Shown one piece after another: positions 25,101-37,100 of a stretch of 64,000 bases of DNA (position 1 is its first letter; each line of letters begins with the position of its first letter). The notes under the pieces are model-generated. The model saw only the letters and a list, made by a program, of their open reading frames with translations, was not told the DNA's origin and ran no database searches. This stretch comes from Tanytarsus gracilentus (taxonomy: Eukaryota; Arthropoda; Insecta; Diptera; Chironomidae), in contig JAXRKN010000045.1 of NCBI GenBank assembly GCA_038502055.1, positions 3,060,501 to 3,124,500 on the forward strand, written 5' to 3'. Made by a program: the position numbers and the translations under genes.

Positions 25101-28100
25101 GAATTTTCCTCAGTTGAATTGAAGCTATCGTGAGATTAAGATCGAGGAAAATTTTCGCGCTGATTATTTTTAGAGAAGGAAAATTCTTTCAAGAATTTCC
25201 GTTGCATAATTTTCTTTAAAATAAGTTTCATGACTTTAGAAACATTTTAAAAAGTTTTAAGGTGGAAAATTATCGAAATAAATTTTTTCGACAAAAGAAA
25301 AGAAGAAAATAATTTTAAAATAACCACGAGATGATTTTTTGCGACTTTTGAAAGAAAATCGCTCTTTTTTTCGTGGGACATTGTAGAAAAATATTTTCAA
25401 GTTTAAGTTCACACAATGAGCGCATTATCGCTTAAAAGCCTCTGCAATGGTGGCGGATCGAGTGGAAGTAAATTTTTCAACATGAAATTCAATCGAAAAT
25501 CTTCAACGCTTCCCTCGTCCAAGCATGTGCCGAAGATTGATATAAATAACAATGCTCCACAGCCAGCAATTAGACGACGACATCTTCTCAATCGTCGCGG
25601 TAGTTTGCATCATAATCAGTTTAAGGGCGTTAAGAAGGAGCTGATTGAGAAGAGTGCCAGTCTCATTATTCATACCATGACCGTAAATTTTATGAATCAT
25701 GCAAAAGGGGTTGAAACATTTTTAAAAATTAATTTTTTGAACAAATTATGTATAGTGTCAACCCCTCGATAAAATCCTTCATTACATCTTCAATATAATT
25801 TTATTTATTTCGCCCACAGATTGAAGAACTTTATGAGGAAATTTTATACGAAATTCTTCACAATGTTGGCAATGATGAATCTAAAGTCGACACCGACAAG
25901 ATGTTTAAGTTCATGCAAGAGGCATTTAGAATTCAGGAAGAAACCCACAATGATCTCTTCGAGAAGGCACAAGTCAAGGAGCCGCCAGAGCTCAGGTTGA
26001 ACATTGAAATTATTGAGGCTAAGGATCTAAATCCAAAAGATCCAAACGGACTTGCCGATCCATTTGTCACACTTTACATTGCATCGGCACCAGCAACACG
26101 ATATACGAGCTCTGTGCAGTCAGCCACGTTGTGTCCAAAATATGAAGAGCATTTTTCATTGTAAGTTAAATATTAAAATAAGAAAAATTGAGATTTAAAA
26201 TTCAACTTGAGGTTCGAATCCTAATTAAAACACAATAAATTCAGATTGATAACTCTACACGTTTGAAAAACACTTTTTTGTGAAAAATACTTTTTTAAAT
26301 ATTTAAACGCTTAATTTCTACATTTTTAGCAAATTGCCTCATTCTATGGTTCAAAATATTTTCATGAAAAGGTGAAAAAATTTCCCTGAGTGTTGTGAAA
26401 ATTCCTTTCCATGAAAATTTTCCTTTAGATAAATTTTAGTTTAAAAAATCTAAAATCTTCAAAATATAAAAATTTTATAGAATTTTAATTATTTTAAATT
26501 ATTTCACAGACCAATTTCGGAGAATCCAAATGATGACACTTTAATCATTGAGGTGTACGATTTTGATCCCGCTGAAACTCTCGGTGAGAAGATGAACAAA
26601 TTTTTCGAGGTTAAAGGTGCAAAGGGCTTTCGAAAGCTCATGAAAGAAATTGCACAAACAGCGTCGAGTGGCAAGCATGATAATGAATTTATTGGATCTG
26701 CTAAAGTGCCTCTACGATCAATACCCGCCAGTGGGTTAATGATGTGGTACAATCTCGATAAGAAAGGAAAAACTCGATCACAGGGAACGATCAAAGCTCG
26801 CTTAAATTTCAGTAGTGAGAAGAATGACCAAGTGGCAGCTCAAGAGCATCGTCATATCCTCAAAATTCTTCTCTATCATGAACTCGAGTCCTCGCAAGTT
26901 GCCCACTATTGGTGGTCGGGAAAGTTCAATCAAATGGCCGAAACAATTATCACACAACATGCCGCACAAAGTGGACTTACTGATGTGGACACGGCATTCG
27001 CACAATGGTCAGTTTATACTGAGGTTCATCAACAGCATCCACTTTCATTTGAACTTTTCGAAAATATCATTGATGTCCTAATTGAGCCCGTTCAGAGGAA
27101 AATTGTCAATTGCGAAGAAGATCTTTCACTTTTCTGGGAGGCAACGAAACGACTTCTCCCGTCGTGCTTTGGAATTGTCAGAAAATTAAGGAAGAAACTT
27201 GCTGGTGATTCAAATGCAATAAAGCACTTGACAAGAGCTCTAAATATTATCTCGAAAATTACCATGCTCGAGCCGCCAGAAGGTTTCGATCTCTTTCCCG
27301 AACAATACTATGGTTGGTTAAAACGCGCAACAGACCAATCGACCGCATGGGATATTCGAGAGGCAATCAATCAAGCCGTGGCCATCGGAACAGAAGAATA
27401 TTTCGAGAGCATCATCGATCATAATGAACTCAATAGCGACGATAACGATTTGAGATTGCAGCAGTTGATTAAAGTGATTCAACTTGTGCGATCTGACTTG
27501 CAGCGTGCCATCGAACATCACGATAAAGTCTTCCAAGAGTGAGTGAAGAAATTTAAATTTTTAAATTACGTTAAATTATTTTTAAAATTCTTCTTTCAGA
27601 GTCCTCAACTATCAATATGCTGGAATACTCTACAAAGTTTACGATAGAAAAGTTGAGGGTGTTGTCAAGCCAATTGTTGTTGACATTTGTAGCAAGCGAA
27701 TTGATCGTTTAGATCTTCTCGATCGACCAGATATGAAGCATAATCGATATGAGGAAATTAACATGCTAACAACCTTGTTCGAGCTATATTTGCTACTCAA
27801 GAGATTTTCTGTTCTCGGTTCTGCTTTATGTCCGACTGTCATGGACTTTTGTATGAAGGAATATTATGATTGGTTTGCTGATGGCGTTGCACATTGGCTG
27901 GATATTTCGCTCTATAAAGCATTGACAAGGTTAGAAATTTTTTTAAAAATGTTAAAAAATTTTAAAATTTAAAATTATTTTTTTAGAATTCAAAAAGCCA
28001 TTGAACTCGATTCCTTAATAGCAGTTGACGCAACAGTCAAATATTCGTCATCCGCTGTCGACACACTCGCGATTTTCTATCAAATTCGAATATTCTGGCA

Positions 28101-29547
28101 GCAACTTGCGTGGCCAAATGCAGAAGGCGCTTTCATATTCGTCAGCAAAATTGTCGATGACATTTGTCGATGTTGCACATTTTATGCTGACACAATGGCA
28201 ACTCGAATCGATAATTTTGGAATGGTTGAGACAGTTTATGAGAAGAAATTTCAAGTTACACCCGAATGGTGTTTGGCCATCAACAATATTGACTACATTC
28301 GAATGAGCATTCGTCAGTTTGTTAAGGAATTAGATGTTGATATGATCATTAGTAACATGAGTGACTATCGAGGTCCACAAGACGCCGAGAGATGCAATGC
28401 GACACTTCAAAATGTCATTGAAAATGCAGTCGATACTGGTGGAAATAAAATTCTTCAACTCATCGATATGCTCGCACAAAAAATGAGTCCAGTCATGAGG
28501 AGATTCCTAACAGAGGGTGCAGAACTCTTTTATACTGACTCAAACTCAATGGATCGTCTCATGATGTACATGGAGGATTCACTCAAAACCCTTCACACTG
28601 AACTCAACGACGATAATTTCATGCGAGTTCTCGATGCCATTTGGGTTGAAATTGCGAGCATTCTCTTTGACTTGGTTCACAGTAGCTTAGAGAAGCGAAG
28701 ACCTCCCTCATTCTATTCAAATTTACGCTCGACACTCGAAGTTATGGTTGAAAATTTCAAGTGCCAAGATCCAAATCGTGAAATGCACACAAGTGATAAA
28801 GATGCGCTTGAGAATGTTCAGAAACTCTTGGAACTGCATGGCTATGAAACGAGCGATCTCATTCATCAGTATTACAAAGAAAGATACACAATGCAGCAGA
28901 AGCTTAAGGACACACCTTTCGGCATTCTAACTATTCAGAGTTACTTTCAAGGAAATAAACTTGAGCTTGAGGTCATGAATGCAAAGCATTTAATACCGAT
29001 GAATAGTGATGGAAGCACGTGCGATCCCTTCGTGAGAATTCACTTTTATCCCGAAGACAAATTCATCGGCGTTTTACAACCAAAAACGAAAGTTCATCAA
29101 AAGACACTCTTTCCACTTTTTGATGAAAAGTTTTCAATGTAAGAATTTTAAATTAAATTTTTTTAAATTTCTAATCAAAATTTATTTTCAGCACTTTAAC
29201 CGACGATCAAAGAAAAATGTCAGAGGCGATAATTTTGTTTAGCGTGAAGGATCACGACTATTTTGGAATGGCCAATCAATACGTAGCGGAAGCATTTTTA
29301 ATGTTTAAAGACATTGCCGACATAACGAGTGATAGTGGAAGCATTAAGCAACTGCATTTGACCCTTACGAGACCTCAAAATGAAAGTAAGAAATTTATTC
29401 AAAAATGTCCTTAAACTTTAAATTAATATTTTATATTTTCTAATAGACATGGAAGCTGTGAAAGCACTCCAATATCGTGTCGGTGATAAATTGGCAAAAG
29501 ACTTTCTGAAGAAATTGAAAACTAAGAAAGTGGATGCCGCCCGATAA
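13156..29547 (+). CDS. stac: unc-13-4 / staccato-like (Munc13-4/BAIAP3) gene, copy C, full length
   Basis: Long-isoform exons: 13156-13352, 14618-15272, 16171-16736, 23749-24034, 25820-26160, 26510-27538, 27600-27929, 27987-29138, 29192-29385, 29447-29547 (TAA). All phases agree, giving ~1616 residues. The first three exons encode an Asn/Gln-rich, disordered N-terminus. The shared part has an N-terminal C2 (ELRLNIEIIEAKDL; Ca2+ ligands in KDPNGLADPF and YDFDP), an MHD1-like block (LFELYLLLKRFSVLG), an MHD2-like block (PPSFYSNLRSTLEVM, LIHQYYKERY) and a C-terminal C2 with ligands in NSDGSTCDPF and KDHD. Family role: Ca2+-regulated priming of SNAREs on late-endosomal, lysosome-related or dense-core vesicles; fly staccato acts in tracheal tube fusion. 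Drosophila has two unc-13-4 genes, and I cannot say for certain which is the orthologue. Alternative first exons are listed separately. Confidence 0.88.
13353..14617 (+). other. Intron 1 of unc-13-4 copy C
   Basis: Bounded by AG|GTCAGT and TTTACAG|T. It contains another perfect TGACGTCA at 13800-13807. No gene seen inside. Confidence 0.6.
17459..17535 (+). CDS. stac: Alternative first exon of unc-13-4 copy C (25 codons)
   Basis: ATG followed by an open frame (MDYDKLKKELCEIN..) ending ..RSEIK at a GTAGGT donor in phase 2. That is the phase needed by the common exon at 23749. Two other candidate first exons end in the same IK residues. Inferred alternative promoter; no transcript support. Confidence 0.5.
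18316..18455 (+). CDS. stac: Alternative first exon of unc-13-4 copy C (46 codons, very basic)
   Basis: Open frame from ATG, beginning MFKNRKIHREEFRQKSKKRF and ending ..APIK at AA|GTGAGT, phase 2, fitting the acceptor of the 23749 exon. It is rich in Lys and Arg, like the 13156 exon (RRKTSPRKYRKKWW), suggesting an N-terminal basic patch that could bind acidic membrane lipid (inference). Confidence 0.55.
18456..21265 (+). other. Intronic region of unc-13-4 copy C without visible gene
   Basis: About 2.8 kb of AT-rich sequence between two alternative first exons. It probably holds promoter elements of the 21266 exon. No repeat or open frame of note was seen. Confidence 0.45.
21266..21354 (+). 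CDS. stac: Alternative first exon of unc-13-4 copy C (29 codons)
   Basis: Two adjacent ATGs (21266 and 21269) open a frame MMNQEDLMWKSMWETIQ.. ending ..SQREIK at AA|GTAAGA, phase 2. This matches the common downstream exon and repeats the EIK ending of the 17459 exon. The SSADH gene begins 540 bases downstream, inside the resulting intron. Confidence 0.55.
21893..23544 (+). CDS. Ssadh: Succinate-semialdehyde dehydrogenase (ALDH5A1 type), mitochondrial
   Basis: Exons 21893-22198, 22254-22542 and 22601-23544 join in frame to 512 residues, full length for the family. The enzyme oxidises succinate semialdehyde to succinate with NAD+, the last step of GABA breakdown. A basic, Ser/Ala-containing N-terminus of ~30 residues looks like a mitochondrial presequence. 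Visible signatures: TPWNFPHA (Asn182), GCTVVIRPAEDTPL, FTGSTAVG, LELGGNAPFIVF (general base Glu283), FRNCGQTC (nucleophile Cys317), EVFGPVVSLIKF and the C-terminal FGGIKESGIGREGSKHGIDDY. In human ALDH5A1 a second Cys two residues after the catalytic one forms a redox-switch disulfide; here that position is Ser319. The gene lies wholly within an intron of unc-13-4 copy C, same strand. AATAAA signals at ~23640 and ~23676 precede the next unc-13-4 exon by only ~100 bases. Confidence 0.95.
24035..25415 (+). other. Intron of unc-13-4 copy C, containing upstream region of the 25416 first exon
   Basis: About 1.4 kb between the common exon (donor AAC|GTAAGT) and the next first exon. AT-rich, no gene recognised. 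Confidence 0.45.
25416..25682 (+). CDS. stac: Alternative first exon of unc-13-4 copy C, short isoform (89 codons)
   Basis: ATG followed by MSALSLKSLCNGGGSSGSKF.. to ..HTM at a GTAAAT donor in phase 0, the phase required by the exon at 25820. Isoforms starting upstream would skip this exon from 24034 straight to 25820. A protein from here would be ~1137 residues and contain all core domains, so it is a good candidate for the main short form. Confidence 0.65.
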
Positions 29548-29824
29548 GCTTCAATAAATGTGCCTTTTACTCATTCTAATCGCGATAGCAATTCTCGAAT
29601 AAAAATGCCTTATATTTTGACGTTTATTTGTGAAGAATATTTTGCGAAACAATTTTGTTCTTATTGACGTGTTAGATGTTTTACAAATTGAATAAAAAAA
29701 ATAATGATTTTAGAAATCTCAAATTTTCATCTTTTAATGAATTTTTTTCATGCAAAACTTTAAAACTTAACATTAAAAGTTTAAAAAAGCTTTTATAATG
29801 GTTTGAAAAGCAAAAAAGAGCTTT

Positions 29825-29908
29825 GCAGAGTGTGGGATTCGAACCCACGCTCCCTTTCGAGAACCAGAGCTTAAATCTGGCGCCTTAGACCCACTCGGCC
29901 AACTCTGC
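29825..29908 (-). tRNA. tRNA-Leu (anticodon UAA)
   Basis: On the - strand an 84-base tRNA with a perfect 7 bp acceptor stem (GCAGAGT / ACTCTGC), a D arm beginning GGCCGAGTGG, an anticodon stem CCAGA/TCTGG around loop TTTAAGC (anticodon TAA), a long type-II variable arm as expected for leucine, and a T arm with GGTTCGAATCC. There is no intron. A run of six T on the - strand (29812-29817) just downstream is a pol III terminator. It lies between the convergent 3' ends of unc-13-4 copy C and Rfx. Confidence 0.96.
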
Positions 29909-31132
29909 AGTTCATATGGATACAAGAAGACGGCAGAATTACGTTTTAAAGCTTCAAGAAAATAAAAAATTTAGTCATCAACAAACAATGCAGGTGATAA
30001 CAAATTAATGAGGTGATGATTAATGAGAAACAATAAAAAACAAAACAAAAATTGAAAATATTTACTGTATGACGATGAATTAATAAGTGCGCACATACAA
30101 ATTTTCACACGCGGAACGAACCTGAAAGTGAAATTTGAAATACCGGTTGACTTATTCTCACTCAAAAATTTTATTTTCTTTTCCATTACATTTTTCATTT
30201 TTCCTTACATAAAAATAGCTTTGGTGATAAATTTTTTTTGATATCAACTAAAATGACTTTGATTTTTTTGTACACTAAAGAAATAAAATTAAAATTTTGA
30301 GACCATCATTAAGATGTCACACATGCAGAGTGCAGAAAACAAAAAAGTTTGGGTTATTTTTTAACAAAATTAAAAGCGGTGAAAATTTTAACTTTAACAG
30401 CAAACACAAAGAATACACAAATTTTACTTTTAATTTTTTACCGAGAAATTTTTGAGCTTTCAAAACAATTTTGCGGAAAAATGTTCCGACAAGTTTCAAT
30501 TCACATTAAATTTTCTTTACCAATTTTTCATCATGGAATGTTACAAAAATATTTTCCTCATTTTTTTCACAAAATGGAGATAAAAAGCCTTAAAATATAT
30601 TTTTTCGTTAAAAACTCATTTCTCGCGTTGCAAAAAAAAAATATGACTAGAAATTCTTCATTCTTGTCTCTTTGATATAACTAGATATTTTTTTCATTAT
30701 AAATTTTTCACAATTAAAAATTGACGAGAGGCGAAAAGTTTCACACAAAATTTACTCCCGTCAATTCAATATATGGATGGACTTTTTCTTCATTTGAGCT
30801 GGTGCACTTGATATTTACAGAATCATCTTGCAAAAAAATAATTTTCTAATTTTTTTCTTAAGTTCTTTTACACATTTTTAACAGGCACATCAATCAATTA
30901 CATTTTTTTCCCGTTTATATAAATTTTTATATGTTTGCCTTCTTTATAGTCACTGATACGTCTTGATACACATTCACAATGTTTTTTACCCCACTTAAAT
31001 TAAAATATATTGAACATTGCACATTGATGTTCATTTAAATACCAAATAAATATTTTTTATATATCAAGGAGGCCAACCACACAAAGTTTGTCAATTTAGG
31101 TTTCATCTCCGAAAAATGTCATTGTAAGAAAA
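29909..31132. other. Intergenic region, 3' side of Rfx
   Basis: AT-rich and without a credible gene. The last few hundred bases are probably the Rfx 3' UTR. A 108-codon open frame on the + strand is Lys/Phe-rich and looks like chance. Confidence 0.5.
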
Positions 31133-34100
31133 TTAATGTCTCATCGCCTTACAAGCTTCCACTTTCACATTGAAGTCATCGTGAAACATGTTAATGTCAT
31201 TCGATGAGATGCTCGAATTACTCGAAATGTGAACCTGCTCATCGCCAAGCATGACGGCAATCGGTTGTGTGTTTGTCTCTTCAGCAACCTTCCTCTCCAA
31301 AATGTAAAACATATATTCGTCGTAGAGCAAACGAATTAAGTGAAAAGAGCCAAAGGATGCAGCTGATCTGAGTGTGAGATCACGAATAACCATGGAGCTA
31401 TAGAATGACCATTTTAAGAGAAATTGTCGAGCGGCCTTTACGAAAGAAGGTTTGCCTCGATATTCCTGAAGAGTTTGCTCAACAACTTGCCTCAACCACG
31501 ATGCCCACTGCTCGAGACTGTGCTGCTGTTGAAGTGCAGACTTAAATTCATTCTCGAGTCTTTGAACTGTAGACGGATCGCATTGGCAAACCCAAGACGC
31601 TTGCTCTTGGACATTATGGAAATCGACGCGATTTAAGTCGTTCAGCATTTGAGTAATTTGAGTGGTGTTATGGAGCACGGCACGTGCCGCCTGAGCGAGA
31701 TGATTGAGACTTGTGTAGCGTCGCAATGTTTGACTAAATGCAGCGACAGCTTGTAACTTAATCTGTATAATGTCATCGGGACATCCCATCATGGCCGATG
31801 TCAACCAATTTTCCAAGTTTTTCGCAAAGTTCCGTATCGATTGAGTGAGTGTCGATGGAATCGGACGAAGGACATCCGGAATGAGAACATCAACCATATT
31901 CTGATAGAATTGGAAGTCAATTTGTTTTATGAAGCTCTGAATTGGCTCGTAGTGACACAAACTGAAAAGCTTCATTTTACTCAAATACTTTTCCTCCTCG
32001 CACTCGTCCATGTTGTTGTTGTCTTGTGCTCGCCAAAATTCACGCCACAATGACTCAATCGTGTTAAATTCGAGATTTAAAATCGCATCGAGAAAAGCTT
32101 CCAAGTGCTCACGATACATTGAACGCAAAGTGTCAACGTCTTCGAGTGTTACGTCGTCTGGCAGTGGATGGGTCAACTCCAAATGAGGAAATGGTGGAAT
32201 TACCTGAGTGCCGTCGCCGAGGTACTAAATTTTTGAAATTTACATTTATTTAAAATTTTAACGACTATTTAAGAGTTTAAATTATTTTCATACCTGAGCG
32301 CAAGTTTCGAAAGGTTCTGGAGTTGGCTTAAACTTCTTTCTTCCTCCACCCCCACCGCCGCTACTCTGCCCCGACCCTCCAGCTCCATTTCCATAATGAC
32401 TAGAGTTTGATGACGGTTTTTCCTCGACGCCTGCACTTAATAGCGATGAGCCAGGTTTAATTCGTATGCCATAATAGTGATACTTGGAATTTCCACGTGT
32501 ACCCAAACGACGTGTACGCAAACCGGTGAAAACTGAACGTATTAATTTACCGAATGAAGCTGCATTGACTGCATCGAGTTTCTGCTCGTTGCAATGTCGC
32601 ATGTAATGGTTGTAGAGAGTTGATCGGGGTAAACTGACGCCTATTTTGTAAGAAGGGGAAAATTGATTTAATTGAATGAAATTGTTTGTATTTTTAAAAT
32701 TTATTTTAATAAAAATCCAGGAATTCGAATTCATTCAAAATTCTTTGGAACTTTCGAGAAATATTTGTGATATCAAACTCACCTTCGGCAGTCTCATAAT
32801 TCTCAACAAGCCAAGCCACCTAACGTTTTAGGGAAATAAATGAAAAAATTCTTTACAAAATCGTTTCAACTAAAAATAAATTGAAATTCTCGGAGTTTAT
32901 TCTTGCATAAAATCAGATAATAAACTGAGAGAGAGAAAAGGCTTCACTTTGAAGCATGAAAATAATGGAGATGGAAAAACAAAATGGAACAAGAAAATAT
33001 TTTTCTCTTTTGTACGCATCTTTGAAACGGAGCAGAAGGAAGTGGGATGAGAATTCAAAAAGAAAAAAACATATTTTCATACCGTTGCCGGTGAGACGCG
33101 CGTCGCATGTGTAAGACTTGGGGAGGAATCATCCATATTTTGATTTTTATGGCTCTCATTTTGCTGCTGTTGAGATGACGATCCTCCGACCGATGTCGTA
33201 CCCGTCGTTGAAGAAGATGTCGATGAATTGGAAGCGCCTTGTTGTCCTTGAATGAACGCTACATCCTAAATTGTTGACGATAAAAATAAATTAAATCTCA
33301 ATTTGTTTGCTTGCTTTCAATTTGAGTGCTTCGCAATTTAATTTGAATGAAATTGTTTGTAAATTGAAGAATTAAATTAAGCACTTACAGAAGCAGCAAT
33401 GGTTTGTGGTGATCCGCGTGATTGTGATACGCCAAGGATGGCTTCATCGACAGGCACAATGTAGGAGCTGCTATTGGCATTTCCGTTCGATGATGAGGAT
33501 GATGTTGTAAAATTACTGGTTGTTGTGGTGTAATACTGTTGGCCGGGTGTGTAATCGCCAACTGCATAAACCGGATAAGTCCTGAGGATTTAAGAAACAT
33601 TTTTAAGGCGTCAATTAATTAATAATTTAGCTTAACTGTATAGATTGAAATTATATGTTTAATGAGAATTTAATTCCTAGAATTTCATCTCGAATTTTTT
33701 AAAATCTTAAAAAATCTTGGAGACTAAAATTAAGGAAAACTTTTATGCAGTTAATTGAAAGTTAAAGTAAGTTTATTAAACAATTTTAGAATATTTTTAT
33801 GAAATTTTTTGATGCAAACATTAAAAAATATTAGTTTATTTAAATAAATAATTTCACTTACATTTGAGAAGATTCCTGACCCGAGGTGGTGGCATAAAGC
33901 TCCGAATCGACATATTGAACGTAAGCACCATCTTGTGATGATACTATGATGAAAAATTAAATTTATACAATAAATATTTACACTAAATAATTCTGCAGAA
34001 ATCAATAAATTAATAATTGTTCAATAAAAGCTTATTTAGTGGAATGCACATGAAATGTTAATGAAATCAAAATAGATTGAAATTTCTCAGTATAAGTAAG

Positions 34101-37100
34101 TACCTCCACCACCACAATTATATGGGATGCTTGGATTGTGACTACTGTGATGATGATGATTATGATGTCGACGATACATCATGCTATATTTAACCCGAAT
34201 TTTTAATTTATCGATCTGTCCTAGGTGTGAAACTTTAACTGCACTTGACCGAGATTTTTCTCTTTTGTAAAATAAAACCTTTCACTCTTTTTTTTTTGAT
34301 CACCGAGATTTATTTCTATAGCATCGGGAAGGCTTTAAACTAAAGTGTTTGACGCTTTCGAGTAACTATAGTGAAAGCCAATCTCCCAGCACTCTATTTT
34401 TTTATTGTAACGGGAAACTTGGTACTTCCCGATATTTATTTCTGCAGAGCTATTAAATTTCTCTTCTTTCTACGGTTTTCCTCCACAACAACCCCGATAG
34501 TTATAATCTCTCTTTACTACTTGCACAACAACTGCTTGCACTAAGAGCTAAAAAGGTACAAATCACGAGATATTCACGAGAGAGTAATGCAAAACCTTAG
34601 CAACGCGACAACGACGAGATTCAACTGAATTCGATACCAGAAAAAAAGTTCTAAAAACGTGAAAAAAAAGTTTTTTCCCTCTCTCACTCCCTCCACAGCA
34701 CTGCTGCTGCTATACGAGAATGGCAAAAGATATGCGTGGCAACGGGGAAAATTATTTCATCACTTTTACTTCCCTCCCTTGCCGCATCTCACTCGTACAC
34801 GAATTTTTCTATATATTTTTACATCCGTGTGTTTGTTGATGTGTCCGAAAAAAAGATTTTCTTCGAGATGGGCAACTTTTTTTTCCTATACATTTTTATC
34901 TTCTCCCCATCAGCACCCAATTTATGTATAATGAAACGGTATCATCGACATTGTGTGAAATTAAATATGCTTTCTGGTGGAGATGCAGATAAAAATTTAT
35001 ACAGGTGAAAGTGAAATATATCGGATAACATGAAATTTTATCCCCTCAAAAAACACAACTACACTCACACGCGCAGCATCCATGCGACGATGATTGGTTG
35101 ATACATTTTTTCTTTTCCGAGGGCGTTACCAAAATATCTAATCATAGACTTTAATGCTCACTCGCTGAAAAAAGCCTTAACATCTCCCTTTTATTATTCA
35201 AACACAGTAAGCGGAAGCAGTGAGTGATGAAAAATTGTGTGACTATATAAGTGAAATTTAAAAGAGAGCCAGAGAGATTTCCTTAAAATGTTGAGATGAT
35301 ACTTTTTTCTTGTATAAATGTGAAGAAAATATGTAAATAGGCAAGAAAATATCAAATTTTATATTGTGGAGCGTCAACAGTGGACACTTTAGCTGAATTG
35401 ACACGCTTGAGGATACAAAATGAAGGGAGTTGAAGAAATTCTTGGAAGAGTTGCGAAAAAGTATCAAATTTAATTTATTTTTTGAGGGGGTTTTCTTTAA
35501 GGAAAAAGTTAATCAAGTGATAGGCTAAAATTTTGGTGCGCATTTATTTTTACAAAACTTTTAGTTTTTATAAAATATTTCAGTAATAATAATCTTTTTA
35601 AAAACACCCTTAAATTTTTTGACATTTCCATTACTCCATTTAACATAATTTGCACACTTCACGCACAAGTCCACCTTATCCCGAATAAATTAATATTTTT
35701 GCAATTTGATACCATTCCATACCTGTTCGCACGTGCTCATCTTTTTCATAGTCAGATGAATTCAAATTATTTTGCCGCGTGATTTGTATCGAAAGGTATA
35801 CGAAATCACAGACAACAGTTTCACAATTAGATGGGGGTGAAAAAAAGAGATGAAAAGAGCGTTGAAGGGAAAAATTTGCAAGGGATGGTTACCTCATATA
35901 TCATTTTTAAAATTATAATTTATTTACTTTATATTAAAATTATTTTTCGTAAATTTTGATTTTTTAAAATATAAAAAAGTTTTCATCCCTTTTCAATTTC
36001 TCTCGTGAATAAAAATATTTTCCACCTGTACACAATGTAAAACGTCTCACCCCACTCGTTTAACAGAGAATTTATATTTTTAATAATACTCGGTGAGCAA
36101 GGGAGTGAAGGATAGTAAGAGATAATCACGTTTAATTAAATGCAATCGCTATGATATGAAAGAATTACAGTTTCAATGTTTACGCTAGAATGATAATCGA
36201 TCCTGGCTGTTATTAAATGTCAAACATTGCAAGGTAGCAGAAATCATCTAATTAGTTTCATCGCTCGACTTAAATCAGCGCTTCGAGGGGTTGTTTACTG
36301 TAATTTACAATTGTGATTTGAAATTGATACTCTCATCTATGTGATTCACCCCGTCATTATGCTCATCATGATAGGATTATGATTCATTGAGCCGTGAGCA
36401 TAACAGCAAAAAATCTTTCTTCCACATTTTAATCAAGTACTTCTGCTAAGGTAACGCACTTCAACTAATTATTTTGATACATTTTATGGCAAAATAATCC
36501 GACTTTAATTGGTTGCGTTTCACTTGTGATATTTTCAAAATGATAAATTAATGAAAGCATTTCAAAGAAAACTTTTTAATGACTCAAGTTTGTCGACGAT
36601 AATTTTAAAAAATTATGATTTATATTTTCACGTAATTTCCAATCAAAAAATTAAATTTTTAAACGCAGTTATCGGTCGAACTGAACACCTTACAAATTGA
36701 TCCTTCCTCAAATTTCACCCTCTCATAAATGTCAAGCCAAATACATCAAACAAGTTTTCACAATTGTTGTGACAAACAATCTGTTAGTTATTATTCACAT
36801 GAATTGAGATATAAATCCAAGCTCAACGATAATCATCATCAAAAGGACATTTTAAAACTCCACAGTTGGTATGTTTTCCCAAATAAAAATAAATCAAACA
36901 TTCGTGAAGGAAAAAAGAGATTTTTATCTCGCAAAAAATTGTTGGCAAATAAAAATAATTCAATTATAAAAAAGGTTTCACTCAGTGCTGAGGTATATGA
37001 GAAGAAAAAGAAGCCAAAGGAAAATCGCCGAAATTGAAAAATCCAAGGGGAGAAATTTGAGAGTTCAAATTCGTTAAAATTTATAAAAATATTTTTTTAA

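Noticed and set aside
26205..26225. B-box-like GGTTCGAATCC in a unc-13-4 intron
   Set aside because: No acceptor stem, D arm or A box around it; a chance match in AT-rich sequence.
30349..30675. 108-codon + strand open frame near the Rfx 3' end
   Set aside because: Composition follows the AT bias (Phe, Lys, Leu) and overlaps probable 3' flanking sequence; no family resemblance.
31424..32053. Antisense frames over the last Rfx exon
   Set aside because: Shadow frames of a strongly conserved coding exon on the other strand.
34659..35008. Overlapping + strand frames upstream of the internal Rfx exon
   Set aside because: Hydrophobic, AT-driven frames with no domain; more likely promoter or intron sequence.
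36729..37037. 102-codon + strand open frame inside an Rfx intron
   Set aside because: Lys/Ser/Asn-rich low-complexity composition, no recognisable motif and no supporting splice signals.
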